From: Nocardia anaemiae NBRC 100462
GTDB taxonomy: Bacteria > Actinomycetota > Actinomycetes > Mycobacteriales > Mycobacteriaceae
Length of the DNA: 64,000 bases
Direction of reading: 5' to 3'
Assembly: GCF_001612725.1 (NCBI RefSeq)
Contig: NZ_BDAZ01000024.1
Location: forward strand, 1 to 64,000
In this document: positions 19,317 through 28,205 of the stretch, piece after piece
How the letters are laid out: the number at the start of each line of letters is the position of its first letter
Numbering within the stretch: position 1 is the stretch's first letter
Translations under genes and position numbers: made by a program
Notes under the pieces: model-generated
The model's input: only the letters and a program-made list of their open reading frames with translations
Databases searched by the model: none
Told to the model about the DNA's origin: nothing

Positions 19317-20236
19317 CGGATGCGGTGAATCGCCGACCTCGCGGCCGCGCCGATCGCATGATCCACCTCGGGCAACCGCTGGGCCAGCGTATCCGCCCTG
19401 GTGAAAACCGCTACGGCATAACGACTTCCGCCGGGATAGGCCACCAGGCCGATCTCATTGCGAATCGCGGGCAGTGATCCGGTCTTGCCCCACACCGAAA
19501 CCTCTGGCGGGAAGGCCGCGGCGAGGCGGTGCCAGTTGAGTTGCTGGCCCATGAGTTCGCGCACCCACCGACAGGCGGCGGGATCGCCCGCGCGATCCTG
19601 GCCGAGCAGGGTGAGCAACCGGGTCATATCGCGGGGTGTGCTCGCGCTGGTGCGCAGCGGGTCCATGGCGCGGGTGCCGAGCACTTCCGACACGCTCAGG
19701 GTCGGGAAGCGCCGCGCGAATTCGGCGGTATCGGATGCGCCGATATCCTCCGCCATGGTCTGCAGGACATGTCTCGGCGAGCCGACGATCCGGGTCTCGG
19801 TGAGCCCCAATTCGCGCACCAGCGAGCGCACATTGTCCAGGCCGACGCGATCGAAGAGCAGGTCGGCGGCGGTGTTGTCGCTCACGGTCAGTGCGAAGAA
19901 CGCCGCATCGCGCAGGCTGAATTCGACATCGTCCAGACATCCGGCGGTGCCGACGCCACCCAGCCGGTCCGCCGCGGTGGCCCGCACCCGATCGGTCGGG
20001 TCGAGCTGACCCGCGACCACCTGGCGGGCGAATTCCAGCACCAACGGCACCTTCACCACCGAGGCCAGAACCACCGGTTCATCGCTGCCGAGCCCCACCT
20101 CACCGGTGCAATCGAAACATCGGGCGTGCACCCAACCACGCACACCGGCCTTACCGAAGATCTCCTGCACGACTGCCAAGCTTCCATATGGGACAGCATC
20201 GAGTGGGCTTGACTCTCCCGTCGTTGGAGGGTCCAC
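19268..20236 (-). CDS. Class A beta-lactamase-like serine hydrolase
   Basis: About 322 residues. Penicillin-recognising motifs are present in order: Ser59-x-x-Lys62 (SVVK), Ser119-Asp-Asn (SDN) and Lys251-Thr-Gly (KTG). The omega-loop EPELN motif with its deacylating Glu is not seen; instead the region reads GTRAMDPLRTSASTPRDM. It may therefore be a slow beta-lactamase or another serine hydrolase. No signal peptide is evident. The start is uncertain: GTG 20236 is given, but GTG 20170 with GGAAG upstream is plausible. The 3' end overlaps the LysR gene by 49 bp. Confidence 0.75.
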   Translation of the reverse strand: MDPPTTGESSPLDAVPYGSLAVVQEIFGKAGVRGWVHARCFDCTGEVGLGSDEPVVLASVVKVPLVLEFARQVVAGQLDPTDRVRATAADRLGGVGTAGCLDDVEFSLRDAAFFALTVSDNTAADLLFDRVGLDNVRSLVRELGLTETRIVGSPRHVLQTMAEDIGASDTAEFARRFPTLSVSEVLGTRAMDPLRTSASTPRDMTRLLTLLGQDRAGDPAACRWVRELMGQQLNWHRLAAAFPPEVSVWGKTGSLPAIRNEIGLVAYPGGSRYAVAVFTRADTLAQRLPEVDHAIGAAARSAIHRIRHDLPNTTFHGRCATS

Positions 20237-20276
20237 GCTCGGCACCGTCCGAGATTTCGATACCGAAAGGCTCACG

Positions 20277-20831
20277 ATGAAACTCGATCTGGCCAAGAGC
20301 GACCGGCACTATTACGACGCCACCCCCGATCCCGAACTGCGCACCTTCGACACCTACGGCTACCTGACGGTCACCGGCTTCGGCGCGCCCGGCGGCGAGA
20401 ATTACACCGAGGCGGTGCAGACGCTGTATCGAACCGCCTACGGCGCCAAGAAGATCGCCAAGGCGGACGGCCAGGATTTCGTGGTGCCGAAGCTGGAGGG
20501 CCAGTGGTGGGTGAACTCCGCTGAGCCGCCGCTGTCGGTGCCGCGCGAACAGTGGCAGTGGAGGCTGATGATTCGGATGCCCGAAGTGGTCACCGCCGCG
20601 ATGGTGTCCGGCGCGACCTTCGAGCGGCTGAGCGAGGGGGACGCGATTCAGGCCATGCACATCGGACCGTATGCCACCGAACCGGAGACGCTGGCCAGGA
20701 TGGAAGCGTTCATGGCCGCCGAGGGGTTGGTCATGAACGGCCGCCATCACGAGATCTACCTGTCGGATCCGCGCAGATCACCGGATGCGAAGACCCGCAC
20801 GATCCTGCGTCATCCCGTGCGTCGCGCCTGA
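20277..20831 (+). CDS. GyrI-like domain protein
   Basis: 184 residues. The domain pattern, including YLTVTGFGAPGGENYTEAVQTLYRTAYGAK and a C-terminal HIGPYATEPETLARMEAFMAAEGL, matches the GyrI-like small-molecule-binding (SHS2) family. In stand-alone form these may sequester or hydrolyse ligands. The start is ATG 20277 with AAAGG upstream, 40 bp from the divergent serine hydrolase start. Specific ligand unknown. Confidence 0.8.
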   Translation: MKLDLAKSDRHYYDATPDPELRTFDTYGYLTVTGFGAPGGENYTEAVQTLYRTAYGAKKIAKADGQDFVVPKLEGQWWVNSAEPPLSVPREQWQWRLMIRMPEVVTAAMVSGATFERLSEGDAIQAMHIGPYATEPETLARMEAFMAAEGLVMNGRHHEIYLSDPRRSPDAKTRTILRHPVRRA

Positions 20832-20852
20832 GATCGACTGTGCGGCAAGCGG

Positions 20853-21419
20853 TTACCAGGCCCGCCCGAGATAGCCGAGCAGCCGACGGTGCGCGGGCGC
20901 GTCCACGGGGACAGTGACCTCCTCGTCGAACATTCCCGGCTTGCGGAACCCGTCGAGCCCGCCAAGGGCGTGCATGGTGGTCAGCACTTCCGCGCATAAT
21001 TCATCATCGGCGAGGTCGGGGCGGTCGATCGCAACGGCGATATCGATGCCGTGCGCGACGACCTCGGTGAGATGGACCATGGCGGCCGCCGGACCGGGCA
21101 GCTCACCGAGCGCCATGCGCACGGTGCCGGTCAGGGCGTCGGGGCGATGCCATGCGGCGCGGTCCACCTCGGCGGCCGCGGCGAAGGCGCCCTGCGGATC
21201 GATGCCGAGCCAGTCGTCCTCGATTCCGGCGCCCGCATCGGTCCCGCTGACCTCGGCCGCGAACCGGTGCATATTGCCGACGGCATGATTGAGCACCGCG
21301 TGCACATCCCAATCCTGACACGGCGTCGGGGCCGCGAGCCGATCGCCGTCGACGGCGGCGATCACGATCGCACCGGTCATATCCAGTGCGCGGTCGATCT
21401 GTCCGATCACATTGTCCAT
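20853..21419 (-). CDS. TIGR03086-type metal-binding protein (MDMPI-like)
   Basis: 188 residues of the DinB-like four-helix family related to mycothiol-dependent maleylpyruvate isomerase. The N-terminal segment RLAAPTPCQDWDVHAVLNHAVGNMHRFA carries the conserved PC-x-W-x-V-x-x-L-x-x-H motif, and later His residues (VHLTEVVAHGIDIAVA) complete the metal site. AAGGA 5 bp upstream supports ATG 21419 over the one two codons earlier. It may use mycothiol, consistent with mca nearby, but the reaction is unknown. Confidence 0.8.
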   Translation of the reverse strand: MDNVIGQIDRALDMTGAIVIAAVDGDRLAAPTPCQDWDVHAVLNHAVGNMHRFAAEVSGTDAGAGIEDDWLGIDPQGAFAAAAEVDRAAWHRPDALTGTVRMALGELPGPAAAMVHLTEVVAHGIDIAVAIDRPDLADDELCAEVLTTMHALGGLDGFRKPGMFDEEVTVPVDAPAHRRLLGYLGRAW

Positions 21420-21619
21420 GGGCATCCTTCGCTCGAAGACTCAGCTGAAGAGGTAGCACAACGGGATGTCGACCAAACTCCATCGAACACCGCCGAACTC
21501 GATCCAACGCCACCGAGATCACGGAATCCAGCACGACCAGGACCCGAAACGGTTGCGCCGATCCCCTTCCGGAGCAGCACACGATCGAATGTCAACGCTC
21601 CTAGCGAGTTCCGCCCGAC

Positions 21620-21658
21620 ACCGCGGACCGCCAGCCGATAGGGCCGACGGTCCGCGGT
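21620..21658 (-). terminator. Hairpin downstream of the FAD oxidase gene
   Basis: Perfect 11-bp arms ACCGCGGACCG (21620-21630) and CGGTCCGCGGT (21648-21658), with a 17-base loop, begin 18 bp past the stop of the minus-strand gene. Confidence 0.6.
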
Positions 21659-21675
21659 CGAATATGCGAAATCCG

Positions 21676-22983
21676 TTATCCGAGAACCGGATAGTTCGCG
21701 CGGATCACCGACTGCGGGTCGCGCGCCCGCTTGATCGCCCGCAACCGCGCCAAAGTGGACGAGTCGAATGCCGCGGCCGCCGTCTCCTCCGGAGTGAGGA
21801 AGGTGTACGGCTTGAGCCCACTGATGTGCGCGCCGATCGCGTCGACGATCTCGGCCCGCCGGGACTTGACCGCCGCCGCGATATGCGGAAAGCCGAGTCC
21901 CAATGCGTAGAGCAGATAGGGCTCGGTGATCGGTCCGCGCGCGCCACCGTCCGCATCGGCCCGAGCGAACGCACCGCCGAGATGGCGGATCTGGATATCG
22001 GCAAGCGGCGCGACCGGCTCGTCGAGCAGGGTCTTCACCACCGCGTCGCCGAGGTCGGTGAGCAGTTCGGCACGCGACAGTGCCGGGCTGGGATCGGTTG
22101 GCTCCGCGGTGATTTCGCCGAGATTCGCCACCGATAGCGTGCCGCGCTTATCGGCGAGCGGCCCGTCGATCGCATCCAACCGGGTCAGCAGGGCCCGGCC
22201 GACCTCGGGATCGCCGAGGTATGCGACATCCAGCGCGACCATCGGCGGCGCATCCGGGAACTGGAGCCGGTGGAACCACACCGACAGTTCGTCGGGTGCG
22301 TCGGCGGTGATCTCCTGGAACGCCGCGAAGACCTCCGCCGTGCGCGCACCGTGCCACAACACCCGCCCGCCGTAGAGCCCCGGAGCCGGGAAGAGATCGA
22401 ATTCGAGAGCGGTCACCACCCCGAAATCGCCGCCACCACCACGCAGTGCCCAGAACAGTTCCGGATCCTCGGCGCCAACTCGAGTCCGTGCGCCTTCGGC
22501 GTCCACGATCTCGAATGTGCGCACCGCATCCGAGGCCCAACCGTATTTGCGGCCGAACCAGCTCAGCCCGCCGCCGAGGGTGTATCCGGTGACGCCGACC
22601 ACCGGATTGCTGCCCGCGAGTCCGGTCAGTCCGTGCGCCGCGGCGGCGGCCTGCACCGCACCCCAGTTCGCGCCCGCACCGACCTTCGCGACCCGACGCT
22701 CGGCATCGATCTCGACGCTGTCCAGTCCCCCGGTGCGCAGCAGAATCGCGTCCTCGATGCCGCCCGTGGCGCCGTGTCCGGTCGGTTGTGCGACCACCGG
22801 CACGCCCGCCCGGCGCGCATGCGCCACGACCGCCGCGACGTCATCCGCATCGCTGGCCCGGACAACCGCGGCGACTGGCTGGGTGACCGCCGAACTCCAC
22901 GGCCGCGCCGCCGCCTCGAAGCCCTCGTCACCCGGCACCAGCACCCGGCCGGATAGTTCAGCGCGCAGGTCCTCGAATGTCAT
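21676..22983 (-). CDS. FAD-linked oxidase (berberine-bridge-like)
   Basis: 435 residues. There is a PCMH-type FAD-binding N-terminal half (about 30-205) with QPTGHGATGG, where the His is the likely covalent FAD anchor, and LAGSNPVVGVTGYTLGGGLSWFGRKYG. The C-terminal half is a substrate domain ending in a short berberine-type tail (RDPQSVIRANYPVLG). It would oxidise an alcohol or ring substrate with O2. It stands alone between spacers of about 140 and 250 bp, so its pathway is not indicated. Confidence 0.88.
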   Translation of the reverse strand: MTFEDLRAELSGRVLVPGDEGFEAAARPWSSAVTQPVAAVVRASDADDVAAVVAHARRAGVPVVAQPTGHGATGGIEDAILLRTGGLDSVEIDAERRVAKVGAGANWGAVQAAAAAHGLTGLAGSNPVVGVTGYTLGGGLSWFGRKYGWASDAVRTFEIVDAEGARTRVGAEDPELFWALRGGGGDFGVVTALEFDLFPAPGLYGGRVLWHGARTAEVFAAFQEITADAPDELSVWFHRLQFPDAPPMVALDVAYLGDPEVGRALLTRLDAIDGPLADKRGTLSVANLGEITAEPTDPSPALSRAELLTDLGDAVVKTLLDEPVAPLADIQIRHLGGAFARADADGGARGPITEPYLLYALGLGFPHIAAAVKSRRAEIVDAIGAHISGLKPYTFLTPEETAAAAFDSSTLARLRAIKRARDPQSVIRANYPVLG

Positions 22984-23080
22984 TGGTGTGTCCTCACTTC
23001 GCAGCTGTGCCCGAAAGCACCTGCGGCCCGTGGATCGTGCCGCGACTACCCCAATGACGAACCAGCGGCGGCGAATGTAA

Positions 23081-23113
23081 CAGCGGCCGCCCGAAATTCT
23101 CGGACGGCCGCTG
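23081..23113 (-). terminator. Terminator of the mca operon
   Basis: Arms CAGCGGCCGCCCGA (23081-23094) and TCGGACGGCCGCTG (23100-23113) pair at 13 of 14 positions around a 5-base loop. It starts 6 bp after the stop of the small membrane protein gene. Confidence 0.75.
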
Positions 23114-23118
23114 CGAAA

Positions 23119-23388
23119 TCAGGTTTTATCAGGCCCTTTGTCGGACTCGGCGTCCTTCTTGTCGAGCCGGGCGACACCGGGCTCGGTACCCTCGTCCGCC
23201 GCCTGATCCGGTTCCGGATGTTCGGGCTCGAAGGTCGCGGGCAGGCCCTTGATATGCCGGTTCATCGACCGCACCAGCAGCACAGTCCCGGCCAGCAACA
23301 CCAGAATGATCACCAGACCGAGCGGCGATGCCTTGCCGAATTCGGGTCCGGTCGGCGTGCCGGGAGATTGCGCGAGGAAAACCAACAT
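23119..23388 (-). CDS. Small single-pass membrane protein next to mca (Rv1083-like)
   Basis: 89 residues. A hydrophobic helix (LGLVIILVLLAGTVLLV, about 25-41) is followed by the conserved-looking RSMNRHIKGLPATFEPE and a charged tail rich in Asp, Glu and Lys. The ATG shares one base with the mca stop (TGATG), so translation is coupled. A small membrane protein directly after mca is also present in mycobacteria (Rv1083). Function unknown; it may tether or assist Mca. Confidence 0.8.
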   Translation of the reverse strand: MLVFLAQSPGTPTGPEFGKASPLGLVIILVLLAGTVLLVRSMNRHIKGLPATFEPEHPEPDQAADEGTEPGVARLDKKDAESDKGPDKT

Positions 23389-24272
23389 CACCGGTGCTCG
23401 TCTTCGACACCGGCGAACAGATCGGTCTCGGGCAGCGTGGCGTCGACCCTGGACTTGGCCAGTTCGAACTCCTCGGTCGGCCACAGCCGCTGCTGCATCT
23501 CCATCGGAATCGCGAAGAACGCGCCGTTGGGATCGATCTGCGTCGCATGCGCGCGCAGGGCGTCATCGCGCTGCGGGAAGTACTTGGCGCACTCGATCTG
23601 GGTGGTAACCCTGGTCATGCCATCCGGGCGGCCCTGGCGGTAGGCGCGGGTGCGTTCCAGCCACTCCTGCAGCGGGAACGGCTCACCGATGCGCTCGTAT
23701 TCGGCGGCGAACACATTCAGGCGCGCCATGGTGAAACCGTGGTCGTAGTAGATCTTCAGCGGCTCCCACGGCTCGCCCGCATCCGGGAAGCGCTCTGGAT
23801 CGCCCGCTGCCTCGAAAGCGGCCATCGACACCTCATGGCAGCGGATGTGGTCCGGGTGCGGGTAGCCGCCGTTCTCGTCATAGGTGGTCATGACGTGCGG
23901 CTTGAACTCGCGCACCACGCGGACCAGCGCCTCGACGGCCTCCTCCAGCGGCACCAGCGCGAAGCAGCCCTCGGGTAGCGGCGGCAGCGGATCACCCTCG
24001 GGTAGGCCGGAGTCGACGAATCCGAGCCAGGTCTGGCGCACTCCGAGCGCGGCGGCCGCGGCCTCCATCTCCTCGCGCCGGATCTCATCGATCCGCTCCA
24101 ACACGCCCGGGGTGTCCATTGCCGGGTTGAGGATGCTGCCGCGTTCGCCACCGGTCAGCGTGACGACGAGGACATCGTGGCCCTCGTCGGCATACCGTGC
24201 GGTCGTCGCGGCCCCCTTGCTGGATTCGTCGTCGGGGTGCGCATGAACCGCCATGAGCCGAAAGCCACTCAC
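23388..24272 (-). CDS. mca: Mycothiol S-conjugate amidase
   Basis: 294 residues. It cleaves mycothiol S-conjugates to GlcN-Ins and a mercapturic acid, a detoxification step in actinomycetes. The zinc motif AHPDDE is at residues 11-16 and HPDH at 139-142. The TYDENGGYPHPDHIRCH and KIYYDHGF segments fit Mca more than MshB. GTG 24272 has GAGG upstream; ATG 24254 is a shorter alternative. It is the first gene of an operon with the small membrane protein and is divergent from the DUF4307 gene. Confidence 0.94.
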   Translation of the reverse strand: MSGFRLMAVHAHPDDESSKGAATTARYADEGHDVLVVTLTGGERGSILNPAMDTPGVLERIDEIRREEMEAAAAALGVRQTWLGFVDSGLPEGDPLPPLPEGCFALVPLEEAVEALVRVVREFKPHVMTTYDENGGYPHPDHIRCHEVSMAAFEAAGDPERFPDAGEPWEPLKIYYDHGFTMARLNVFAAEYERIGEPFPLQEWLERTRAYRQGRPDGMTRVTTQIECAKYFPQRDDALRAHATQIDPNGAFFAIPMEMQQRLWPTEEFELAKSRVDATLPETDLFAGVEDEHR

Positions 24273-24396
24273 GTCTCGTTCACCTCATCAACCACCGTCA
24301 TACCTCGTACTCTCCGCCGCCGGGGTCCGATCTGCCTGTCCCTATAGTTCCATTCGACAGACTTTTGTTCCGACGTACCCCCCGGAGTGAGACGGC

Positions 24397-24837
24397 ATGA
24401 GTGAAACGCCCGGCGACACGCCGATCGAGCGACGTGCCGACCGGTACGGAACCACGCCACGCCCGAAGCGCCGCTGGATTCCGCTCGCACTGGGTGCGGT
24501 CGTGCTCGCCGCGGGTCTGGGGGTCGCCTACATCGGCTTTCAGAAATACGGACCGGAGGATATCGACGCCGAACAACTCGGCTACACCGTCGTCGACGAC
24601 TCCACCATCTCGGTGCATCTCAAGGTCACCCGCAAGGATCCGCAGCAGCCGGTGGTGTGCTTCGTCCGCGCGATGGCAAGGGACGGGTCCGAAATCGGCC
24701 GCCGCGAGGTGCTGATCGAGCCGTCCGGCAGCGGCACCATCGAGCTGACGACCACCGTCCGCGCCTCCGCCCGGCCGGTATCGAGCAGTATCTACGGCTG
24801 CAGCGATGACGTGCCGAAGTATCTGCGGGCAGGTTGA
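24397..24837 (+). CDS. DUF4307 family membrane protein (Rv1081c-like)
   Basis: 146 residues: a basic N-terminal segment (RADRYGTTPRPKRRW), one membrane helix (about 27-46) and an extracytoplasmic beta-rich domain. The segments YTVVDDSTISVHLKVTRKDPQQPVVCFVRA and SSIYGCSDD each contain one Cys, possibly a disulfide pair. Family and position between mca and greA match Rv1081c. Function unknown. Confidence 0.85.
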   Translation: MSETPGDTPIERRADRYGTTPRPKRRWIPLALGAVVLAAGLGVAYIGFQKYGPEDIDAEQLGYTVVDDSTISVHLKVTRKDPQQPVVCFVRAMARDGSEIGRREVLIEPSGSGTIELTTTVRASARPVSSSIYGCSDDVPKYLRAG

Positions 24838-24903
24838 TTCCTGGCAATAAACCACCGAGGCGTCCACAAAATGAACGCCGACCTGCATGTTTGTGATTCA
24901 TGC

Positions 24904-24909
24904 TAAAAT
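24904..24909 (+). promoter_or_regulatory. Putative -10 box for greA
   Basis: TAAAAT lies in a locally AT-rich stretch, preceded by the inverted repeat GCATG/CATGC (24885-24889, 24899-24903). A start near 24916 would give an untranslated leader of about 220 bases. Confidence 0.45.
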
Positions 24910-24917
24910 GGCGTGAT

Positions 24918-25134
24918 ACACGGTTCCGGGGCTCGGAGCCGTGTTTGCTGCATTGGCGGCCAGCGCTGTCAGTTCCGGGTGTGTGAGTTTGCCGGATCTG
25001 AAGCCTGTCGGGGTTCGATGAACTTCCCCAGGATGGCACTAGCCGTCGGCTGGTGCGTGCCCGCCCCCTGTGGGCACTGCAGCGGATCAGGGAACCCGGC
25101 CTCGGCCGGGAACAACTACTAGGGAGTGATCGAG
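24918..25134 (+). promoter_or_regulatory. Structured greA leader
   Basis: The leader holds three visible stem-loops: ACACGGTTCCG/CGGAGCCGTGT (24918-24944), GTGCCC/GGGCAC (about 25058-25079) and CCCGGC/GCCGGG (25096-25111, directly before the AGGGAG ribosome site). No known riboswitch motif was recognised. Attenuation or translational control is possible but unproven. Confidence 0.4.
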
Positions 25135-25629
25135 ATGACTGAGACGCAAGTGACTTGGCTGACCCCGGAGTCGCACGACAGGCTCAAGGGTGAACTCGAC
25201 GCGCTCATCGCCAATCGTCCGGTCATCGCCGCCGAGATCAACGAGCGCCGCGAAGAGGGCGACCTCAAGGAAAACGGCGGATATCACGCCGCTCGTGAAG
25301 AGCAGGGTCAGCAGGAGGCGCGCATCCGGCAGCTGCAGGAGCTGCTGAACAACGCCAAGGTCGGCGTTGCGCCCACCAAGTCCGGCGTCGCACTGCCGGG
25401 TTCGGTCGTCAAGGTCTACTACGACGGTGACGAATCCGACACCGAGACCTTCCTCATCGCGACCCGCGAAGAGGGTCTCAACGATTCCAAGCTCGAGACC
25501 TACTCGCCGAATTCGCCGCTCGGTGGCGCGCTCATCGACGCGAAGGTCGGCGATACCCGCGAGTACACGCTGCCCAACGGCAAGACCATGAAGGTGACGC
25601 TGGTCAGCGCCGAGCCGTACCACAGCTGA
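25135..25629 (+). CDS. greA: Transcription elongation factor GreA
   Basis: 164 residues. It binds the RNA polymerase secondary channel and stimulates cleavage of backtracked transcripts. The N-terminal coiled coil (about 10-80) carries the tip acidic residues in REEGDLKENGGYHAAREEQGQQEARI, and the C-terminal FKBP-like domain includes SPNSPLGGALIDAKVGD. ATG 25135 has AGGGAG 8 bp upstream; a GTG at 25126 is too close to that site. The gene has its own long leader and a strong terminator. Confidence 0.97.
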   Translation: MTETQVTWLTPESHDRLKGELDALIANRPVIAAEINERREEGDLKENGGYHAAREEQGQQEARIRQLQELLNNAKVGVAPTKSGVALPGSVVKVYYDGDESDTETFLIATREEGLNDSKLETYSPNSPLGGALIDAKVGDTREYTLPNGKTMKVTLVSAEPYHS

Positions 25630-25696
25630 TCGCGGGTCGGGGCGAGCACGGCCCGAGCCGACTCCGCCCGAAGCCGCCGCACAGCCAGACAGGAGC

Positions 25697-25733
25697 GGCC
25701 GCACCCGGACAGTCCGGATGCGGCCACTCTTTG
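25697..25733. terminator. Bidirectional terminator between greA and metB
   Basis: Arms at 25697-25709 and 25713-25725 pair at 12 of 13 positions around a 3-base loop, and CTCTTTG follows on the plus strand. The genes on either side converge. Confidence 0.8.
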
Positions 25734-25784
25734 TGCTGACAGCCGGGGACGTCGCATTCGCCGCGCCGCCCCGACCTGGTTCCA

Positions 25785-26930
25785 TCAGTTCGCCAGTGCC
25801 TGCTCGACATCGGCCAGCAGATCGCTGACGTCCTCGATGCCGACCGAGAGCCGCACCAGATCGTCCGGCACCTCCAGCTGCGAGCCCGCGGTGGAGGCGT
25901 GCGTCATCGCGGCCGGATGTTCGATCAGCGATTCCACACCGCCGAGCGATTCGGCCAGGGTGAAGATCTTGGTGCGCGAGCAGAACTCGTGCGCCGCGTC
26001 CTTACCGCCGTTGAGCCGCACCGAGATCATGCCGCCGAAGCGCTTCATCTGCTTATCGGCGATGGCGTGGCCAGGATGCTCGGCCAGGCCGGGGTAGATG
26101 ACCTGCGAGATGGCCGGATGCCTGGTCAGGAATTCGGCGATGGTCTCGGCGTTGTCGCAGTGCCGATCCATCCGCACGGCAAGGGTTTTGGTGCCGCGCA
26201 GGGTGAGATAGGCGTCGAACGGGCCGGGCACCGCACCCGCACCGTTCTGCAGGAAGGCGAATGCCGCGTCGAGTTCCGGATCGTTGGTGATCAACGCACC
26301 GCCCACGACATCGGAGTGTCCGCCGAGGTATTTGGTGGTCGAATGCGTGACGATGTCGGCGCCGAGCAGCAGCGGCTGCTGCAGGTACGGCGTGGCAAAG
26401 GTGTTGTCCACCACCAGTTTCGCCCCCGCGACGTGCGCGACCTCGGCCAGGGCCGGAATATCGCCGATGCTCAGCAGTGGGTTGGTGGGGGTTTCGATCC
26501 AGATCAGCTTGGTGTTCGGCCGGATCGCGGCGCGCATCTCGTCGACGTTGAAGACGTGCGCGGGCGAATGCTCGATGCCCCACTGGCTGAAGACCTTGTC
26601 GATCAGCCGGAAGGTGCCGCCGTAGGCGTCGTCGGGAATGACAATGTGGTCGCCCGGACGCAGCGTCGCCCGCAGCGCACAGTCGGTGGCGGCCATGCCG
26701 GAGGCGAATGCGCGTCCGTAGCGGCCCGATTCGAGCGCGGCGAGGTTGGCCTCGAGTGCGGTCCTGGTCGGGTTGCCGGTGCGGCCGTACTCGTAGCCAT
26801 CACGCAACCCGCCCACCCCGTCCTGGGCGAACGTCGAACTCGCGTAGATGGGCACGTTCACCGCACCGGTCCGCGCTTCGGGTTCGTATCCGGCATGCAC
26901 GGCTCTGGTGGAGAATCCCAGCTCGTTCAT
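25785..26930 (-). CDS. metB: Cystathionine gamma-synthase
   Basis: 381 residues of the Cys/Met metabolism PLP family. It condenses an O-acyl-homoserine with cysteine to cystathionine. Visible features are YEYGRTGNPTR (phosphate-binding loop), the strand VVDNTFATPYLQQP and the PLP lysine in THSTTKYLGGHSD (Lys200). SLGGVESLIEHPAAMTH is the usual C-terminal motif. With cbs about 2.3 kb away it forms a transsulfuration locus, as in mycobacteria (Rv1079/Rv1077). A cystathionine gamma-lyase activity cannot be excluded from sequence. Confidence 0.93.
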   Translation of the reverse strand: MNELGFSTRAVHAGYEPEARTGAVNVPIYASSTFAQDGVGGLRDGYEYGRTGNPTRTALEANLAALESGRYGRAFASGMAATDCALRATLRPGDHIVIPDDAYGGTFRLIDKVFSQWGIEHSPAHVFNVDEMRAAIRPNTKLIWIETPTNPLLSIGDIPALAEVAHVAGAKLVVDNTFATPYLQQPLLLGADIVTHSTTKYLGGHSDVVGGALITNDPELDAAFAFLQNGAGAVPGPFDAYLTLRGTKTLAVRMDRHCDNAETIAEFLTRHPAISQVIYPGLAEHPGHAIADKQMKRFGGMISVRLNGGKDAAHEFCSRTKIFTLAESLGGVESLIEHPAAMTHASTAGSQLEVPDDLVRLSVGIEDVSDLLADVEQALAN

Positions 26931-27029
26931 GGGGTCAGCCTAAACCCGGGCGATCGGCGGGCTATCGGCCGGATCATCGGTTGGGCCCGATCCCGGCTTT
27001 CGTCGCGGCGACAGCGGTAGGTTGAGCAT

Positions 27030-28205
27030 ATGCTGAGCGTTGATGAACTGTTCGCGATCGATGCCCTGTTGACCGAGGACGAGCGCGAGATCCGCGATAC
27101 CGTCCGCACGTTCGCGAACCATCGGTTGCGCCCGCAGATCGCGGAATGGTTCGAGGCAGGGACGTTCCCGGCCCGTGAGCTCGCGCCGGAACTCGGCAAT
27201 ATCGGGTTGCTCGGTATGCACTTGGAGGGCTACGGATGCGCGGGTCTGTCGGCGACCGCCTACGGTCTGGCTTGTCAGGAGCTCGAGGCGGTCGATTCGG
27301 GTGTGCGCAGCATGGTTTCGGTGCAGGGTTCGCTCGCGATGACCGCGATCCACAAGTTCGGCTCCGAGGAGCAGAAGCAGCAGTGGCTGCCGGATATGGC
27401 GGCCGGACGCGCGCTCGGCTGCTTCGGACTCACCGAACCGGACTTCGGCTCGAATCCCGGCGGCATGCGGACCAGGGCCAAGCGCGACGGCGCCGACTGG
27501 GTGCTCAACGGCTCCAAAATGTGGATCACCAACGGGTCGGTGGCCGATATCGCGGTGGTGTGGGCGCAGACCGAGGACGAGGGCAAGCAGGTGGTGCGCG
27601 GCTTCCTTGTCCCGGCGGGTGCGCCCGGATTCACCGCGCGCGAGATGCGTCACAAGTTGTCGTTGCGCGCGTCGGTGACCGCGGAGCTGGACTTCGATGA
27701 TGTGCGGCTGCCCGCCGATGCGGTGCTGCCGCAGTCGCGCGGCCTGAGTTCCCCGCTCGCCTGTCTGAGCGAGGCGCGATTCGGCATTATCTTCGGCGCG
27801 CTCGGCGCGGCACGCGACTGCCTGGCCGCGACCATCGAATACGCCCGGACCAGGGAGGTATTCGACAAGCCGCTGTCCGCCTACCAGCTGACCCAGGCGA
27901 AGCTCGCCGATATGGCGCTCGAGTACGGCAAGGGCCAACTGCTCGCATTGCAGGTCGCCAGGTTGAAGGATCGCGGCGAGGTGCTGGCGGAGCAGATCAG
28001 CGCGGGCAAGTTGAACAGCACCCGGGAGGCCATCGCCATCGCCCGCGAATGTCGGACCATTCTGGGCGCGAACGGCATCACCCTGGACTATCCGGTGCTG
28101 CGGCATGCGAACAATCTCGAGTCGGTGCTCACATACGAGGGCACAGCGGAGGTGCACCAGTTGGTGCTCGGAAAGGCGCTGACCGACTCGAATGCATTTC
28201 GGTGA
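27030..28205 (+). CDS. Acyl-CoA dehydrogenase, glutaryl-CoA dehydrogenase-like
   Basis: 391 residues with the three-domain acyl-CoA dehydrogenase fold. Catalytic Glu370 lies in VLTYEGTAEVHQL, the position and context used by glutaryl-CoA dehydrogenases. GCFGLTEPDFGSNPGGMRTRA and WITNGSVADIAVVWA form the FAD and substrate region. If it is GcdH it makes crotonyl-CoA from glutaryl-CoA in lysine or tryptophan breakdown. It is divergent from metB with about 100 bp between starts; its end overlaps a small ORF by 14 bp. Confidence 0.85.
   Translation: MLSVDELFAIDALLTEDEREIRDTVRTFANHRLRPQIAEWFEAGTFPARELAPELGNIGLLGMHLEGYGCAGLSATAYGLACQELEAVDSGVRSMVSVQGSLAMTAIHKFGSEEQKQQWLPDMAAGRALGCFGLTEPDFGSNPGGMRTRAKRDGADWVLNGSKMWITNGSVADIAVVWAQTEDEGKQVVRGFLVPAGAPGFTAREMRHKLSLRASVTAELDFDDVRLPADAVLPQSRGLSSPLACLSEARFGIIFGALGAARDCLAATIEYARTREVFDKPLSAYQLTQAKLADMALEYGKGQLLALQVARLKDRGEVLAEQISAGKLNSTREAIAIARECRTILGANGITLDYPVLRHANNLESVLTYEGTAEVHQLVLGKALTDSNAFR

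Noticed and set aside
25000..25030. GGGGTTCGATGAAC as a tRNA T-arm
   Set aside because: No acceptor or anticodon stem could be built around it.
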